A stretch of DNA of 64,000 nucleotides, from positions 124,001-188,000 of the forward strand of contig CAINMV010000029.1 in assembly GCA_903850915.1 (NCBI GenBank), in the 5' to 3' direction. Below are positions 1-8,851 of the stretch, piece by piece (position 1 is the stretch's first letter; the number at the start of each line of letters is the position of its first letter). The stretch comes from an uncultured Bacteroidota bacterium. GTDB lineage: Bacteria; Bacteroidota; Bacteroidia; UKL13-3. Below the pieces are notes generated by a model. That model saw only the letters and a program-made list of their open reading frames with translations, was not told the DNA's origin and did not search any database. The position numbers and the translations under genes are program-made.

Positions 1-1005
1 CGTCATACCAATTTGAAATGCACCGTAATATTCGGCGGTGTTGGACAAAAAGCACAAACGGATGCTTTGGACCGAGGTGTTGATATTCTGGTAGCCACTC
101 CAGGACGCTTGCTCGATTTGATGAATCAGGGCTTCATCACCTTAAAGGATATCGAGATTTTTGTCCTAGACGAAGCAGACCGTATGCTCGACATGGGCTT
201 TATCCATGATGTAAAAAAACTTGTGGCTGTGTTACCTCAAAAGCGCCAATCTTTATTCTTTTCGGCCACCATGCCATCTGAAATTGTTAAGTTGGCCAAC
301 ACCATTTTAAGAAACCCATTGAAAGTAGAAGTGACCCCTGTTTCATCAACGGCAGATACCATCAATCAGTTTGTGTATTTTGTTGACAAAGGAAATAAAA
401 ATGCCCTTTTGCTTGACATCCTTCAAGACAAAAACATAAAGACAGTATTGGTGTTTACGCGCACGAAACACGGTGCGGATAAGGTGGTTAAAGTGCTACA
501 AAAAGCAAATATAAAAGCAGAGGCGATACATGGAAACAAAGCCCAGAATGCTCGTCAGCGTGCCTTAACCAATTTTAAGGATCAAACAACACGTGTTCTT
601 GTGGCCACCGATATCGCAGCTCGTGGTATTGATGTGGATGACTTACAATATGTGATTAATTTCGAGATGCCTAATATTTCGGAGACGTATGTTCATCGTA
701 TTGGAAGAACAGGAAGAGCTGGTGCAAAAGGCACCGCATTCTCCTTCTGTCATGCAGAAGAAAAAGAGTATTTAAAAGATATAGAAAAACTAATTTCTAA
801 AAAGATACCTGTAATTGATGAGCACGCCTATCCATTAATTGATCATCATCCGGTAAAAGTTCCGAAACAACAGTTTCAGCGCAATCCAAATCACAACCGA
901 CCCAAACCAACCGCTGAAAAAAAAGAGATAAACCACAACTCGCCAACTCCATCGTCAAAACCATCATCTCCTAAGCCACAAAATAAGTGGTATGGGAAGC
1001 GATAG
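1..1005 (+). CDS. DEAD-box RNA helicase, RhlE-like (5' end cut by window)
   Basis: ATP-dependent RNA helicase of the DEAD-box family, likely acting in ribosome assembly or RNA turnover in the cytoplasm. The reading frame is open to base 1 (RHTN precedes the first listed residues), so the gene starts outside the window; the Q motif and Walker A (motif I) are missing for that reason. Visible in order: TPGRLLDL (motif Ib), [13 protein letters not shown] (motif II, DEAD), SATM (motif III), the second RecA domain with ARGIDV (motif V) and [10 protein letters not shown] (motif VI), then a basic, Pro/Lys-rich tail of about 60 residues ending in KWYGKR. Such tails are common in RhlE-type helicases and bind RNA. 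The 3' end runs into a hairpin shared with rimO. RhlE is the best subfamily guess; the exact paralogue cannot be fixed without the N-terminus. Confidence 0.93.
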   Translation, partial: RHTNLKCTVIFGGVGQKAQTDALDRGVDILVATPGRLLDLMNQGFITLKDIEIFVLDEADRMLDMGFIHDVKKLVAVLPQKRQSLFFSATMPSEIVKLANTILRNPLKVEVTPVSSTADTINQFVYFVDKGNKNALLLDILQDKNIKTVLVFTRTKHGADKVVKVLQKANIKAEAIHGNKAQNARQRALTNFKDQTTRVLVATDIAARGIDVDDLQYVINFEMPNISETYVHRIGRTGRAGAKGTAFSFCHAEEKEYLKDIEKLISKKIPVIDEHAYPLIDHHPVKVPKQQFQRNPNHNRPKPTAEKKEINHNSPTPSSKPSSPKPQNKWYGKR

Positions 1006-1024
1006 AACTTAGAAAATTTTAAAA

Positions 1025-1050
1025 AAAACACCTTCTTTAAAGGGTGTTTT
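1025..1050. terminator. Bidirectional intrinsic terminator between helicase and rimO
   Basis: An 8-bp arm AAAACACC (1025-1032) is complementary to GGTGTTTT (1043-1050) around a 10-base loop. There are T-runs on the right for the + strand and an A-run on the left that reads as T on the - strand. It lies between two convergent genes, so it can serve both. Confidence 0.8.
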
Positions 1051-1067
1051 TTATTTTCTTGTAAACA

Positions 1068-2384
1068 TTACTTTACCACCTCTCCTATCAAATCGAATTC
1101 GGTTGCATCGGTAACTTTTACATTTACAAAATCGCCAAGACGAGCATAATTATTTTGAGTGTTTATTAGCACTTCATTATCTACCTCAGGCGAGTCGTAT
1201 TCTGTTCTTCCAACAAAATGTTCTCCATCAATTTTATCGATGAGCACTTTATAGGCATTACCAATTTTTGCGGCATTCAACGTCGAAGAAATTTCTTGTT
1301 GTAATTCCATTACTTGATCAGCCCGAAGCTGTTTTTCCTCTTGTGGAATATCGTCAGACATATCGTGCGCGGCGGTATTTTCTTCGTGCGAATAGGTAAA
1401 TACACCCAAACGATCGAACTTGTTTTTTTCTACAAAGGCTAGCAACTCCTCTTGGTCTTTTTGTGTTTCTCCTGGATGGCCCACTAAGAGCGTTGTTCGG
1501 AAACCAATTTCAGGAATTTTATTTCGAATATCATCAACCAATTTTTGCGTTCGCTCCTTGGTAATACCCCTTCGCATGGTCTTTAACATATTGTCGGTGA
1601 TATGTTGTAAAGGCATGTCAATGTAATTGCAAATATTTTTATATTCCCGCATCACATCCAATGTTTCGAGTGGAAACTGCGATGGATAGGCATAGTGCAA
1701 GCGTATCCATTCCAATCCTTCAATGTTTGCAAGACGCTTCAACAACTCTGGAAGTTTACGTTCGCCATACAAATCAATTCCATAGTAGGTGGTATCTTGC
1801 GCTATAAGCATAATCTCTTTGATGCCATTTTTCACAAGACCTTTTATTTCAAATTCCAGCTCCTCATACGATTTGCTTAAATGCTGCCCGCGCATTAGTG
1901 GAATAGCACAAAACGAACATGGACGATTGCATCCTTCAGATATTTTCACATACGCATAATGTTTAGGCGTGGTAAGAAGGCGTTCGCCAAGCAGCTCGCG
2001 CTTGTAATCAGCGTCCACACTTTTTAATATTTCCGGTAGGTGATGCGTTCCGAACCAGCCGTCTACATTTTTTATTTCAGCGCTGAGCTCATCTTGATAG
2101 CGTTCAATTAAACAGCCCATTACAATGAGCTTATCCAATTCTCCTTTTTTACGCTTCTCTGCAAACGATAAAATTGTATTTATGCTTTCTTCTTTAGCAT
2201 TATCTATAAAGCCACAAGTGTTAATAATAACTGTACCTCCAAGCTGATTGCTTTCGTGCATTACATTCTTACCATTGGCCAGCAGCTGCCCCATAAGCAT
2301 CTCGCTATCTACGGTATTTTTACTGCAACCAAGGGTAATTACATTAATATTCTCGTTTACCTTACTATTCGGTTTCGTTTTCAA
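1068..2384 (-). CDS. rimO: Ribosomal protein S12 methylthiotransferase RimO
   Basis: Radical-SAM methylthiotransferase that adds a methylthio group to the conserved Asp of ribosomal protein S12. Domains: N-terminal UPF0004 with the cluster-binding ITLGCSKNTVDSE near residue 17, radical SAM core with CNRPCSFC (CxxxCxxC) near residue 152, and a C-terminal TRAM domain. The 438-residue length is normal for the family. The GCSKN signature and the GxHHLPEIL region favour RimO over MiaB. The start is a TTG codon: no ATG occurs in frame before the conserved core, and a -7 box lies about 30 bp upstream. The substrate gene rpsL is also in this window, far away at 49.0-49.4 kb. Confidence 0.95.
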   Translation of the reverse strand: MKTKPNSKVNENINVITLGCSKNTVDSEMLMGQLLANGKNVMHESNQLGGTVIINTCGFIDNAKEESINTILSFAEKRKKGELDKLIVMGCLIERYQDELSAEIKNVDGWFGTHHLPEILKSVDADYKRELLGERLLTTPKHYAYVKISEGCNRPCSFCAIPLMRGQHLSKSYEELEFEIKGLVKNGIKEIMLIAQDTTYYGIDLYGERKLPELLKRLANIEGLEWIRLHYAYPSQFPLETLDVMREYKNICNYIDMPLQHITDNMLKTMRRGITKERTQKLVDDIRNKIPEIGFRTTLLVGHPGETQKDQEELLAFVEKNKFDRLGVFTYSHEENTAAHDMSDDIPQEEKQLRADQVMELQQEISSTLNAAKIGNAYKVLIDKIDGEHFVGRTEYDSPEVDNEVLINTQNNYARLGDFVNVKVTDATEFDLIGEVVK

Positions 2385-2412
2385 ATTAGGTTTCTTTAAA
2401 TTAATTGAAGTG

Positions 2413-2420
2413 CAAAGGTA
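2413..2420 (-). promoter_or_regulatory. -7 box TACCTTTG for rimO
   Basis: Reading the minus strand gives TACCTTTGCA, matching the Bacteroidota -7 consensus TAnnTTTG. It lies about 30 bp before the rimO TTG start. A TTG lies 16 bp further upstream (2437-2439) as a possible -33 element. Confidence 0.6.
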
Positions 2421-2512
2421 GAAGAATAATTATTATCAAGGCAGCACAAATAACGAGATGAGATTGACCGAATTAAAGTTTATTACTGATAATACGGCAC
2501 TAAAAAAAACAA

Positions 2513-2520
2513 TATCTTTG
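2513..2520 (+). promoter_or_regulatory. -7 box TATCTTTG for the permease/moeA operon
   Basis: TATCTTTG matches the Bacteroidota -7 consensus exactly and lies 53 bp before the first ATG of the operon. No clear -33 TTG at normal spacing is seen. It is the only good promoter candidate ahead of the tightly packed genes from 2574 to 7837. Confidence 0.6.
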
Positions 2521-2573
2521 GAGGCGAAATCGTTTTTCGCGTCATTGATTCTTATCAAACTTAACTTTACAAA

Positions 2574-3305
2574 ATGGAGCATGTACTCATTTTACTTGTT
2601 ATCTTAGTAATTGCATTTTTATATGCATCGGTAGGACATGGTGGCGCAAGCGGCTATCTCGGCATGATGGTTATACTAGGCATTAGCCCTACAATAATGC
2701 GTCCATCGGCTCTTATACTAAATATAGTGGTTTCTTCATTGGCAACCTATCAATTTTATAACGCTGGATATTTACACTTTAAAAAGCTACTTCCTTTTCT
2801 TCTATTGTCAGTGCCAATGGCATTTATTGGGGCACGTATCCCACTCTCCGATCCTGTATATAAAATTATACTTGGCATCTGCCTACTTGCATCTGTTGCC
2901 CGAATGCTCTTAATGCATAATGTGAAAATGAATACTACAAGAGAACATTTGCCACTTTTGCCTTCAATTGCCATTGGCGGCTTCATTGGCTTAATATCTG
3001 GAATGATTGGCATTGGAGGAGGCGTTTTACTATCGCCTATGTTGCTTCTCTTGAGATGGACCAACTGGAAAGAGACAGCGGCCATAACTGCACCATTCAT
3101 TTTGATTAACTCTTTGGCGGGTATTGCAGGACTTTGGGACACGACATTTACATTTACGCCTCAAATTACTATTTGGGCTGCCTCTGCTACCCTTGGTGGC
3201 TTTCTTGGCTCCTATTGGGGCTGTCATAAATTCAATTCAAGCACTCTCAAATTTGTGATGTCGATTGTTATGGTTATCGCTGCATTCAAATTATTTATAA
3301 GTTAA
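2574..3305 (+). CDS. TauE/SafE-family anion permease
   Basis: Integral membrane protein of the TauE/SafE family, which exports or imports small anions such as sulfite, sulfonates and organic acids. The 243 residues form about eight hydrophobic segments in two repeats. Each repeat carries the family's glycine-rich signature: ASVGHGGASGYLG near residue 18, and SGMIGIGGGVLLSPMLLL near residue 140. It is the first gene of the molybdopterin operon, three bases before moeA. That position suggests a substrate tied to the pathway (molybdate, sulfur species or formate), but this is inference from context only; the family does not reveal the substrate. Confidence 0.85.
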   Translation: MEHVLILLVILVIAFLYASVGHGGASGYLGMMVILGISPTIMRPSALILNIVVSSLATYQFYNAGYLHFKKLLPFLLLSVPMAFIGARIPLSDPVYKIILGICLLASVARMLLMHNVKMNTTREHLPLLPSIAIGGFIGLISGMIGIGGGVLLSPMLLLLRWTNWKETAAITAPFILINSLAGIAGLWDTTFTFTPQITIWAASATLGGFLGSYWGCHKFNSSTLKFVMSIVMVIAAFKLFIS

Positions 3306-3308
3306 AAA

Positions 3309-4502
3309 ATGATTACAATAAAAGAAGCGAAGGAGATCTTATCCAAGAACATCACTACCATGCCCTTCGAGGATATTGATCTTAAGAAATCACTCGGATT
3401 TGTTCTTGCCAAATCCGTTTACTCAAACTTAAATTTACCCCCTTTCAGTCAGTCGGCTATGGATGGCTATGCCGTTCGTTTTGATATTGCACAACACCGT
3501 GAAATGAACATCAGATTTGAGGTATTAGCTGAGATAAAAGCTGGAGATACGGCGAAGTTCAAGCTAAAACTAAACCAAGCTGCACGAATTTTCACGGGTG
3601 CTCCAATACCTGCAGAGACGATAGCAGTAATAATGCAGGAAAAAGTTAAACTAGAAAAAGGGCAGGTGGTGATTGCTGTAACCGATTTAAAACCAGGAAT
3701 AAATATTCGGAGTAAGGGGACTCAAATTAAAAAAGGAGCTTTGGCCTTGGAAAAGGGAGCTTATATTACTCCTGCGGCAATGGGCTATTTATTTGCATTG
3801 GGGGAATCTAAAATTAGAGTAATTAAGAAGCCTGTGGCATCAATTCTTTCTACGGGCAATGAGCTGCAATTAACTGGGAAGCTGCTCCTTCCTGGCAAAA
3901 TTTACGAATCGAACTCAGGAATGTTAAACGCCGCATTAGTACAAAACGGCTTTAAAGCATCTAAATTAAAGACATCAAAGGACAACGCTAAAACTATAAA
4001 AACAAATTTAGCAAAGATGTTAGAAGTATCGAACGTTATTATTATTACAGGAGGAATTTCTGTTGGAAAGTATGATTTAGTAAAGGATATACTATTGCAA
4101 CTTGGCGTAAAAGAGCTATTTTATAAAGTAGCTCAGAAGCCAGGAAAGCCTTTGTTTTTAGGGCGTTTGAAGGACAAACTTATCTTTGCCCTACCAGGAA
4201 ACCCTGCCGCCGCATTGGTTTGCTTTTATGAATATGTGCTTCCGGCCTTGCGCAAAATGAGTGGCATAATCCCATTCGATATAGAAAAGGTTTACCTTCC
4301 CTTGTTGGAAGCTTATGCCATGAAAGGTGACCGGGATGTTTTCTTAAAAGCACAAATAACAAACCAAACAGTAAAAATATTAGACGGTCAAGAGTCGAAC
4401 ATGCTGCATTCTTTTGCCATAGCGAACGCCATCGTTTATCTTCCAGCGGGTAATAACACCATTGAAAAAGGAACCTTAGTTGAGACGCATTTACTCTTTT
4501 AA
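3309..4502 (+). CDS. moeA: Molybdopterin molybdenumtransferase MoeA
   Basis: Inserts molybdate into adenylylated molybdopterin, the last step of Moco synthesis. Visible motifs: PPFSQSAMDGYAV near residue 45, ARIFTGAPIP near 97, STGNEL in the MogA-like domain, TGGISVGKYD near 248, KPGKPLFLG near 276, and ALPGNPAAALVCFYEY. The 397 residues cover all four MoeA domains. It follows the permease with a 3-bp gap and precedes mobA by 5 bp, so it is surely co-transcribed. ATG start. Confidence 0.95.
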   Translation: MITIKEAKEILSKNITTMPFEDIDLKKSLGFVLAKSVYSNLNLPPFSQSAMDGYAVRFDIAQHREMNIRFEVLAEIKAGDTAKFKLKLNQAARIFTGAPIPAETIAVIMQEKVKLEKGQVVIAVTDLKPGINIRSKGTQIKKGALALEKGAYITPAAMGYLFALGESKIRVIKKPVASILSTGNELQLTGKLLLPGKIYESNSGMLNAALVQNGFKASKLKTSKDNAKTIKTNLAKMLEVSNVIIITGGISVGKYDLVKDILLQLGVKELFYKVAQKPGKPLFLGRLKDKLIFALPGNPAAALVCFYEYVLPALRKMSGIIPFDIEKVYLPLLEAYAMKGDRDVFLKAQITNQTVKILDGQESNMLHSFAIANAIVYLPAGNNTIEKGTLVETHLLF

Positions 4503-4507
4503 AAGTA

Positions 4508-5098
4508 ATGACAACGATTAAAAACTTAACAACGATTATTCTTGCAGGTGGAAAAAGTTCACGTATGGGATACGATAAAGGTCTTGCCCTGATAAATAAT
4601 AGACCGATGATTTCCTATTTGTTAGAACAGTCCAAAAAATTTGCAAATACTACACTTATCATCACCAATCAAGAGGGGTATGGTAGTTTTGATTGTCTTT
4701 GCTTTACTGACGAATGGAAAGAAAAAGGACCTTTAGGTGGTATTCATGCCGGACTTTTACATTCATCAACAACTAAAAATTTAGTGTTAAGCTGCGACAC
4801 CCCTTTTATTAGCTCAGAAATAATAAATGAGCTGATCCGCAACTGTGGCAATGAAGATGTTTTGGTGGCAGAACATGGCGGATTTATGGAGCCTCTATGT
4901 GCAATTTACGACCAACGATGTTTGCCTTTTATCGAAAAGGCACTTACCGAAAACCGTTTAAAAATAACAGATGTGCTGAACGAAATGAATATGGTGAGAA
5001 TTAATTTCGATATCTTTGGAACCACCACCAAGAAGACCTTTGCGAACATAAATACCCCGGAAGAATTAAAAGAATACCAATCAACACATGAAAACTAA
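4508..5098 (+). CDS. mobA: Molybdenum cofactor guanylyltransferase MobA
   Basis: Transfers GMP from GTP to Mo-molybdopterin, giving the MGD form used by formate dehydrogenases of the DMSO-reductase family. Signature motif LAGGKSSRMGYDKG (residues about 13-26) binds the nucleotide; GPLGGIHAGL near residue 76 and SCDTPFIS near 95 (metal-binding Asp) are also present. The length of 196 residues is typical. Its presence fits the bis-MGD formate dehydrogenase encoded a few kilobases away. The last 11 bases overlap moaD. Confidence 0.94.
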   Translation: MTTIKNLTTIILAGGKSSRMGYDKGLALINNRPMISYLLEQSKKFANTTLIITNQEGYGSFDCLCFTDEWKEKGPLGGIHAGLLHSSTTKNLVLSCDTPFISSEIINELIRNCGNEDVLVAEHGGFMEPLCAIYDQRCLPFIEKALTENRLKITDVLNEMNMVRINFDIFGTTTKKTFANINTPEELKEYQSTHEN

Positions 5099-5321
5099 AC
5101 TTCTGCTTTTTGGAGTGCTTTCTGAAATTACTAAAACCTCTTCCATTACAGTTGATTTGGCCATGGATACAAATCAATTAAGGAAGTTACTTTCTGCTTC
5201 TTTCCCTGATTTTGATAACACCAATTACGTTATTGCCATCAACAAAAAAGTGACTGTGGGAAATCATGCGATAAATGATGGAGATGAAATAGCAATTCTA
5301 CCGCCATTTGCTGGGGGATAA
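5088..5321 (+). CDS. moaD: Molybdopterin synthase small subunit MoaD
   Basis: Ubiquitin-like sulfur carrier of 77 residues. The C-terminus is PPFAGG; the terminal Gly-Gly is adenylylated by MoeB, thiolated, and then donates sulfur to precursor Z in complex with MoaE. It starts inside the end of mobA and ends 3 bp before moeB. It could in principle serve another pathway, like ThiS, but its place between mobA and moeB/moaE makes MoaD the clear choice. Confidence 0.93.
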   Translation: MKTKLLLFGVLSEITKTSSITVDLAMDTNQLRKLLSASFPDFDNTNYVIAINKKVTVGNHAINDGDEIAILPPFAGG

Positions 5322-5324
5322 ATT

Positions 5325-6458
5325 ATGCTCAACAACAGAGAAATTACAAAATATAAAAGACATCTTTTACTACCCGAGATTGGAATGTCGGGGCAGCTAA
5401 AATTAAAGCAACAAAAAGTGCTTGTGATAGGTGCTGGGGGCCTAGGGTGCCCTGTTCTGCAGTACCTTACGGCAGCTGGAATTGGAGAAATTGGGATTGT
5501 AGATTTCGACTATGTGGACGCTTCGAATCTGCAAAGACAAGTGCTTTACACAGAAAACGACATCGGAAAAGCGAAAGCAATAGTAGCACAAGAAAAACTT
5601 CAGAGACAGAACACGTCAATTAATATAATATCTTACCCCATTAAACTGAACATTGAAAATGCAATCTCTTCAATACAAAATTATAACATCATCGTAGATT
5701 GCACGGATAATTATAGTTCACGATACCTTATTAATGATGTTTGTGTGCTTCTGAACAAAACAATGATTTATGGATCGATACATCGTTTTGAAGGTCAGGT
5801 AAGTGTTTTTAACTATTATTGGCAAGAAAAAAAAGGGCCAACATATCGTTGCTTGTTTCCAACTCCTCCAAAGTTAGAAGGATTTGCTAACTGCAATGAT
5901 AGCGGTGTTTTGGGTGTTTTGCCTGGAATTATTGGCACCATGCAAGCCAATGAAGTTATAAAAATAACAACAGGTGTTGGTCGAGTATTATGTGGTCGAT
6001 TATTATGCCTCAATGCACTCACAATGGAAGTGATGCATCTTGAAATTGAAAGGAATCTAAATATTGCGAACTTCATGCCGAATACTTCAGAGGAAATATT
6101 ACAATGGAATTATAGTTTAGGCGAAGATGTCAAATCGAAACAATATGAGATTGACCATATTCAACTTGAAAAAATGATGGACACTTGTGATGATATTTTG
6201 TTTATTGATGTTAGGGAGAGCAATGAAGTAATTGAACCAAGGCCATTCCGTGGGATTGAAATCCCGTTTTCGGAAATAAGAAATAACATCCATCAAATTA
6301 GAACCGAAAAAACCACCATCTTTTATTGTAAATCAGGGAAACGCAGTGCAGATGCTATAAAAATACTACTTGAATACGCGAATCCAAGCAATATATATAG
6401 CCTTAAAGGCGGCTTAGACGCTTGGAAAACAAGAAACCTAAATCAACAGTTATTATGA
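5325..6458 (+). CDS. moeB: MoaD-adenylyltransferase MoeB fused to a rhodanese domain
   Basis: E1-like enzyme that adenylates the MoaD C-terminus; the fused rhodanese can pass persulfide sulfur to it. Residues 1-245 are the ThiF/MoeB fold with the nucleotide loop GAGGLGCPV near 37-45, DNLQRQ-type contact SNLQRQ at 67-72, and the conserved Cys190 in ANCNDSGVLGVLPG. Residues about 275-375 are the rhodanese with FIDVRE and the active-site loop YCKSGKRS (Cys335). Oddly, the structural zinc site is lost: the usual first CxxC reads T173-Y-R-C176, and the second CxxC region, around 246-252, has no cysteine. The stop codon overlaps the moaE start as ATGA. Confidence 0.92.
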   Translation: MLNNREITKYKRHLLLPEIGMSGQLKLKQQKVLVIGAGGLGCPVLQYLTAAGIGEIGIVDFDYVDASNLQRQVLYTENDIGKAKAIVAQEKLQRQNTSINIISYPIKLNIENAISSIQNYNIIVDCTDNYSSRYLINDVCVLLNKTMIYGSIHRFEGQVSVFNYYWQEKKGPTYRCLFPTPPKLEGFANCNDSGVLGVLPGIIGTMQANEVIKITTGVGRVLCGRLLCLNALTMEVMHLEIERNLNIANFMPNTSEEILQWNYSLGEDVKSKQYEIDHIQLEKMMDTCDDILFIDVRESNEVIEPRPFRGIEIPFSEIRNNIHQIRTEKTTIFYCKSGKRSADAIKILLEYANPSNIYSLKGGLDAWKTRNLNQQLL

Positions 6459-6907
6459 TGTCCGAAGAGAAAAAAAAGCGAAAAAAAATATTTGTTGAAG
6501 GTGCAATTAGCTCTCAATTTATTGGCGAATCGATTGCCAAACACAGTACAAAAACTTCGATTGGAGCCCATCAAATTTTCCTTGGGCAGATTCGTGCTGA
6601 CATTATTGAAGGAAAAAAAACAAAAGCAATCGATTTTACCACTTACCAAGAGATGGCAGAAGAGGAATATTATCAATTAAGAGAAGAACTCTTTTCAAAA
6701 TACGATCTTACCTGTATGCATGTTTACCATAGTTTAGGTATGGTAAATGCTGGCGAGATAAATTTATTTATTTTCGTTTCTTCAAAACATCGTCGACAAT
6801 CCATAGATGCCTGTGCAGAACTGGTAGAGATGATAAAAAAGAGGCTGCCCATTTGGGGAAAAGAGATTTTTGATGATGAAAATTACAATTGGAAAACAAA
6901 CAACTAA
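6455..6907 (+). CDS. moaE: Molybdopterin synthase catalytic subunit MoaE
   Basis: Large subunit that, with MoaD thiocarboxylate, converts precursor Z into molybdopterin. Visible: GAHQIFLGQIRAD (typical Fxxx-V/I-R element) near residue 35, TTYQEMAEEEY, and the C-terminal catalytic stretch KKRLPIWGKEIF with the conserved Lys pair. The start at 6455 gives ATGA overlap with the moeB stop and a 150-residue protein, the usual size. An in-frame ATG at 6422 would add 11 residues inside moeB and is less likely; a second ATG follows at 6458. Confidence 0.92.
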   Translation: MMSEEKKKRKKIFVEGAISSQFIGESIAKHSTKTSIGAHQIFLGQIRADIIEGKKTKAIDFTTYQEMAEEEYYQLREELFSKYDLTCMHVYHSLGMVNAGEINLFIFVSSKHRRQSIDACAELVEMIKKRLPIWGKEIFDDENYNWKTNN

Positions 6908-6919
6908 TACAACAAATCT

Positions 6920-7837
6920 ATGGTAGACATTACGAATAAAATAAATACCCTTCGCTATGCTAAAGCACTGTCTATTGTAAAAGTAAGTGCACAAAATACA
7001 ATAGATGCCATAACCAAAAAACTAGTCCCAAAGGGAGATGTATTTGAAATGAGTAAAGTAGCCGCACTTTTGGCGATAAAAAACACGAGCAATGTAATTC
7101 CAGACTGTCACCCACTTCCAATTGAATATGCTGCCGTAAAATTTACGATTCACGAACTAGAAATTCACATTGAAGTAGAAGTGAAAACAATATACAAAAC
7201 GGGTGTCGAAGTAGAAGCGATGCATGGAGCTTCGGTGGCTGCACTTACAGCTTACGATATGCTGAAACCAATCGACAAAAAAATTGAAATAAGCACTATA
7301 AAACTACTCGAAAAAAAAGGCGGCAAAACAGATTTCGACCCTGCCTTTCTACAAAATCTAAACGCTGCTGTTGTGGTTTGTTCCGATTCGATTTCCGCTG
7401 GACAAAAAGAAGATTTTGCAGGCAAAGCGATAATAAACAAGCTAAATTCACTTCAAATAAACATCGCAGATTATTTGATTATACCTGATGAAATAAACGA
7501 TATACGAACCCTGGTTCAACGATTTGTAGATAAAAAAACGAACCTCTTGATTTTCACTGGAGGCACAGGACTTTCGCCTAGAGATATCACACCTGAGGCC
7601 ATTCGGCCCTTGCTTGATCGCGATATCCCTGGCATTGCAGAAGCCATTCGAAGTTATGGACAAGATAGAACGCCATATAGTATGTTATCAAGAAGTGTAA
7701 CTGGTTTAATTGGCGAAACTCTTGTCTTGGCTTTGCCTGGATCAACGAAAGGCGCCAAAGAAAGTATGGATGCTTTATTTCCTTATATTTTGCATGTTTT
7801 TCGTGTAATGGAAGCAACGCGTGAGCATGGATTTTAA
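6920..7837 (+). CDS. moaCB: Bifunctional MoaC-MoaB/MogA fusion
   Basis: One chain carrying two Moco enzymes. Residues 1 to about 140 are MoaC, the cyclic pyranopterin monophosphate synthase that acts after MoaA, with DITNK, PKGDVF, PDCHPLP (catalytic His region) and [14 protein letters not shown]. Residues about 148-305 are the MoaB/MogA fold, which adenylylates molybdopterin, with [26 protein letters not shown] and [14 protein letters not shown]. Fusions of this type are known in Bacteroidota. It ends 6 bp from the convergent moaA, so the first two enzymes of the pathway meet tail to tail with no visible terminator between them. Confidence 0.94.
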   Translation: MVDITNKINTLRYAKALSIVKVSAQNTIDAITKKLVPKGDVFEMSKVAALLAIKNTSNVIPDCHPLPIEYAAVKFTIHELEIHIEVEVKTIYKTGVEVEAMHGASVAALTAYDMLKPIDKKIEISTIKLLEKKGGKTDFDPAFLQNLNAAVVVCSDSISAGQKEDFAGKAIINKLNSLQINIADYLIIPDEINDIRTLVQRFVDKKTNLLIFTGGTGLSPRDITPEAIRPLLDRDIPGIAEAIRSYGQDRTPYSMLSRSVTGLIGETLVLALPGSTKGAKESMDALFPYILHVFRVMEATREHGF

Positions 7838-7843
7838 AATGGG

Positions 7844-8851
7844 TCATCCACCAATATTAATCATACTTCGATTTTTCTGATTTAAATCTTTATTGGAAAA
7901 CTCCTCAAAAGTTTCCATGCCACCTCGTGTAGATTTTTTGTTCCAGATACTTTCTCGAATACTTTCTTCTATCTCTTTTCCAGAGCGCAAGGCTGTTAAT
8001 AAATCAGTTTCATTGGCCGAGAAAAGACAGTTTTTTATTTTACCATCAGCCGTTAGACGAATACGATTACAGGTATCACAAAAAGGATTTGTGACCGTAG
8101 AAATCACAGCAAAAGTGCCTTTAAACCCTTCTACTTTATAGCTTTTCGACGTATCGTTTTTACAATCTTCTAGTTTAACAACGGTTGCTCCATAATGTGC
8201 ATTTATGTTATCCATCATTTCATGATAGGCAAACCCCTTGCTCCAATCCCACTGATTTCCATTGAAAGGCATGAATTCGATGAAACGAAAATGAACAGGG
8301 CGATTCCTTGTAAATTCAATAAAATCTATAAGCTCATCATCATTAAAACCCTTCATTAACACTGCATTTAATTTCAGATGAAAACCTTCTTCTATAAGCA
8401 ATTCCACATTATTAATAATAGCTTCAAAATATGTCCTCCTAGATATGAGATTAAATCGATCTTCTCTCAATGAATCCAAACTAATATTTATAGCTTTCAG
8501 ATTGCATTTTTTAAAGGTTTGAATAAACTGATTTACTAAAACACCATTGGTTGAAATTGCAAGTTTCACTGGCAACTTCGCCAAGTCCTCAATAACCGCT
8601 TCAACATCTTTTCTAACCAAAGGTTCTCCGCCGGTTAAGCGAATTTTTTTGACACCGAGTTTCACAAAAACAGATGCAATATGCACCAGCTCTTCCCGTG
8701 TCATAAAGTGAGATTGCGGCTGAAGAACTACGCCTTGTTCGGGCATACAATAAACACAACGCAAATTACAGCGCTCAGTAAGTGAAATTCGAAGGTAGTC
8801 GTGATGGCGACCGAAGGAATCGACGAGTACGTTTTGGTCGCTTTTATTCAC
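7844..8851 (-). CDS. moaA: GTP 3',8-cyclase MoaA
   Basis: Radical-SAM enzyme that, with MoaC, turns GTP into cyclic pyranopterin monophosphate. The N-terminal cluster motif CNLRCVYC (CxxxCxxC) lies near residue 28, GGEPLVRKD near 74, and the C-terminal second cluster near residue 263 (CDTCNRIRLTADGKIKNC). The chain ends in Gly-Gly, which is needed for activity in MoaA. The 335-residue length is standard. It is the last gene of the leftward fhs operon and its start overlaps the formate dehydrogenase stop by 8 bp, tying cofactor synthesis to expression of the enzyme that uses it. Confidence 0.95.
   Translation of the reverse strand: MNKSDQNVLVDSFGRHHDYLRISLTERCNLRCVYCMPEQGVVLQPQSHFMTREELVHIASVFVKLGVKKIRLTGGEPLVRKDVEAVIEDLAKLPVKLAISTNGVLVNQFIQTFKKCNLKAINISLDSLREDRFNLISRRTYFEAIINNVELLIEEGFHLKLNAVLMKGFNDDELIDFIEFTRNRPVHFRFIEFMPFNGNQWDWSKGFAYHEMMDNINAHYGATVVKLEDCKNDTSKSYKVEGFKGTFAVISTVTNPFCDTCNRIRLTADGKIKNCLFSANETDLLTALRSGKEIEESIRESIWNKKSTRGGMETFEEFSNKDLNQKNRSMINIGG

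Noticed and set aside
2756-3142. 128-codon open frame on the minus strand within the permease gene
   Set aside because: Low-complexity translation opposite a conserved membrane protein gene; no family resemblance. A shadow frame.
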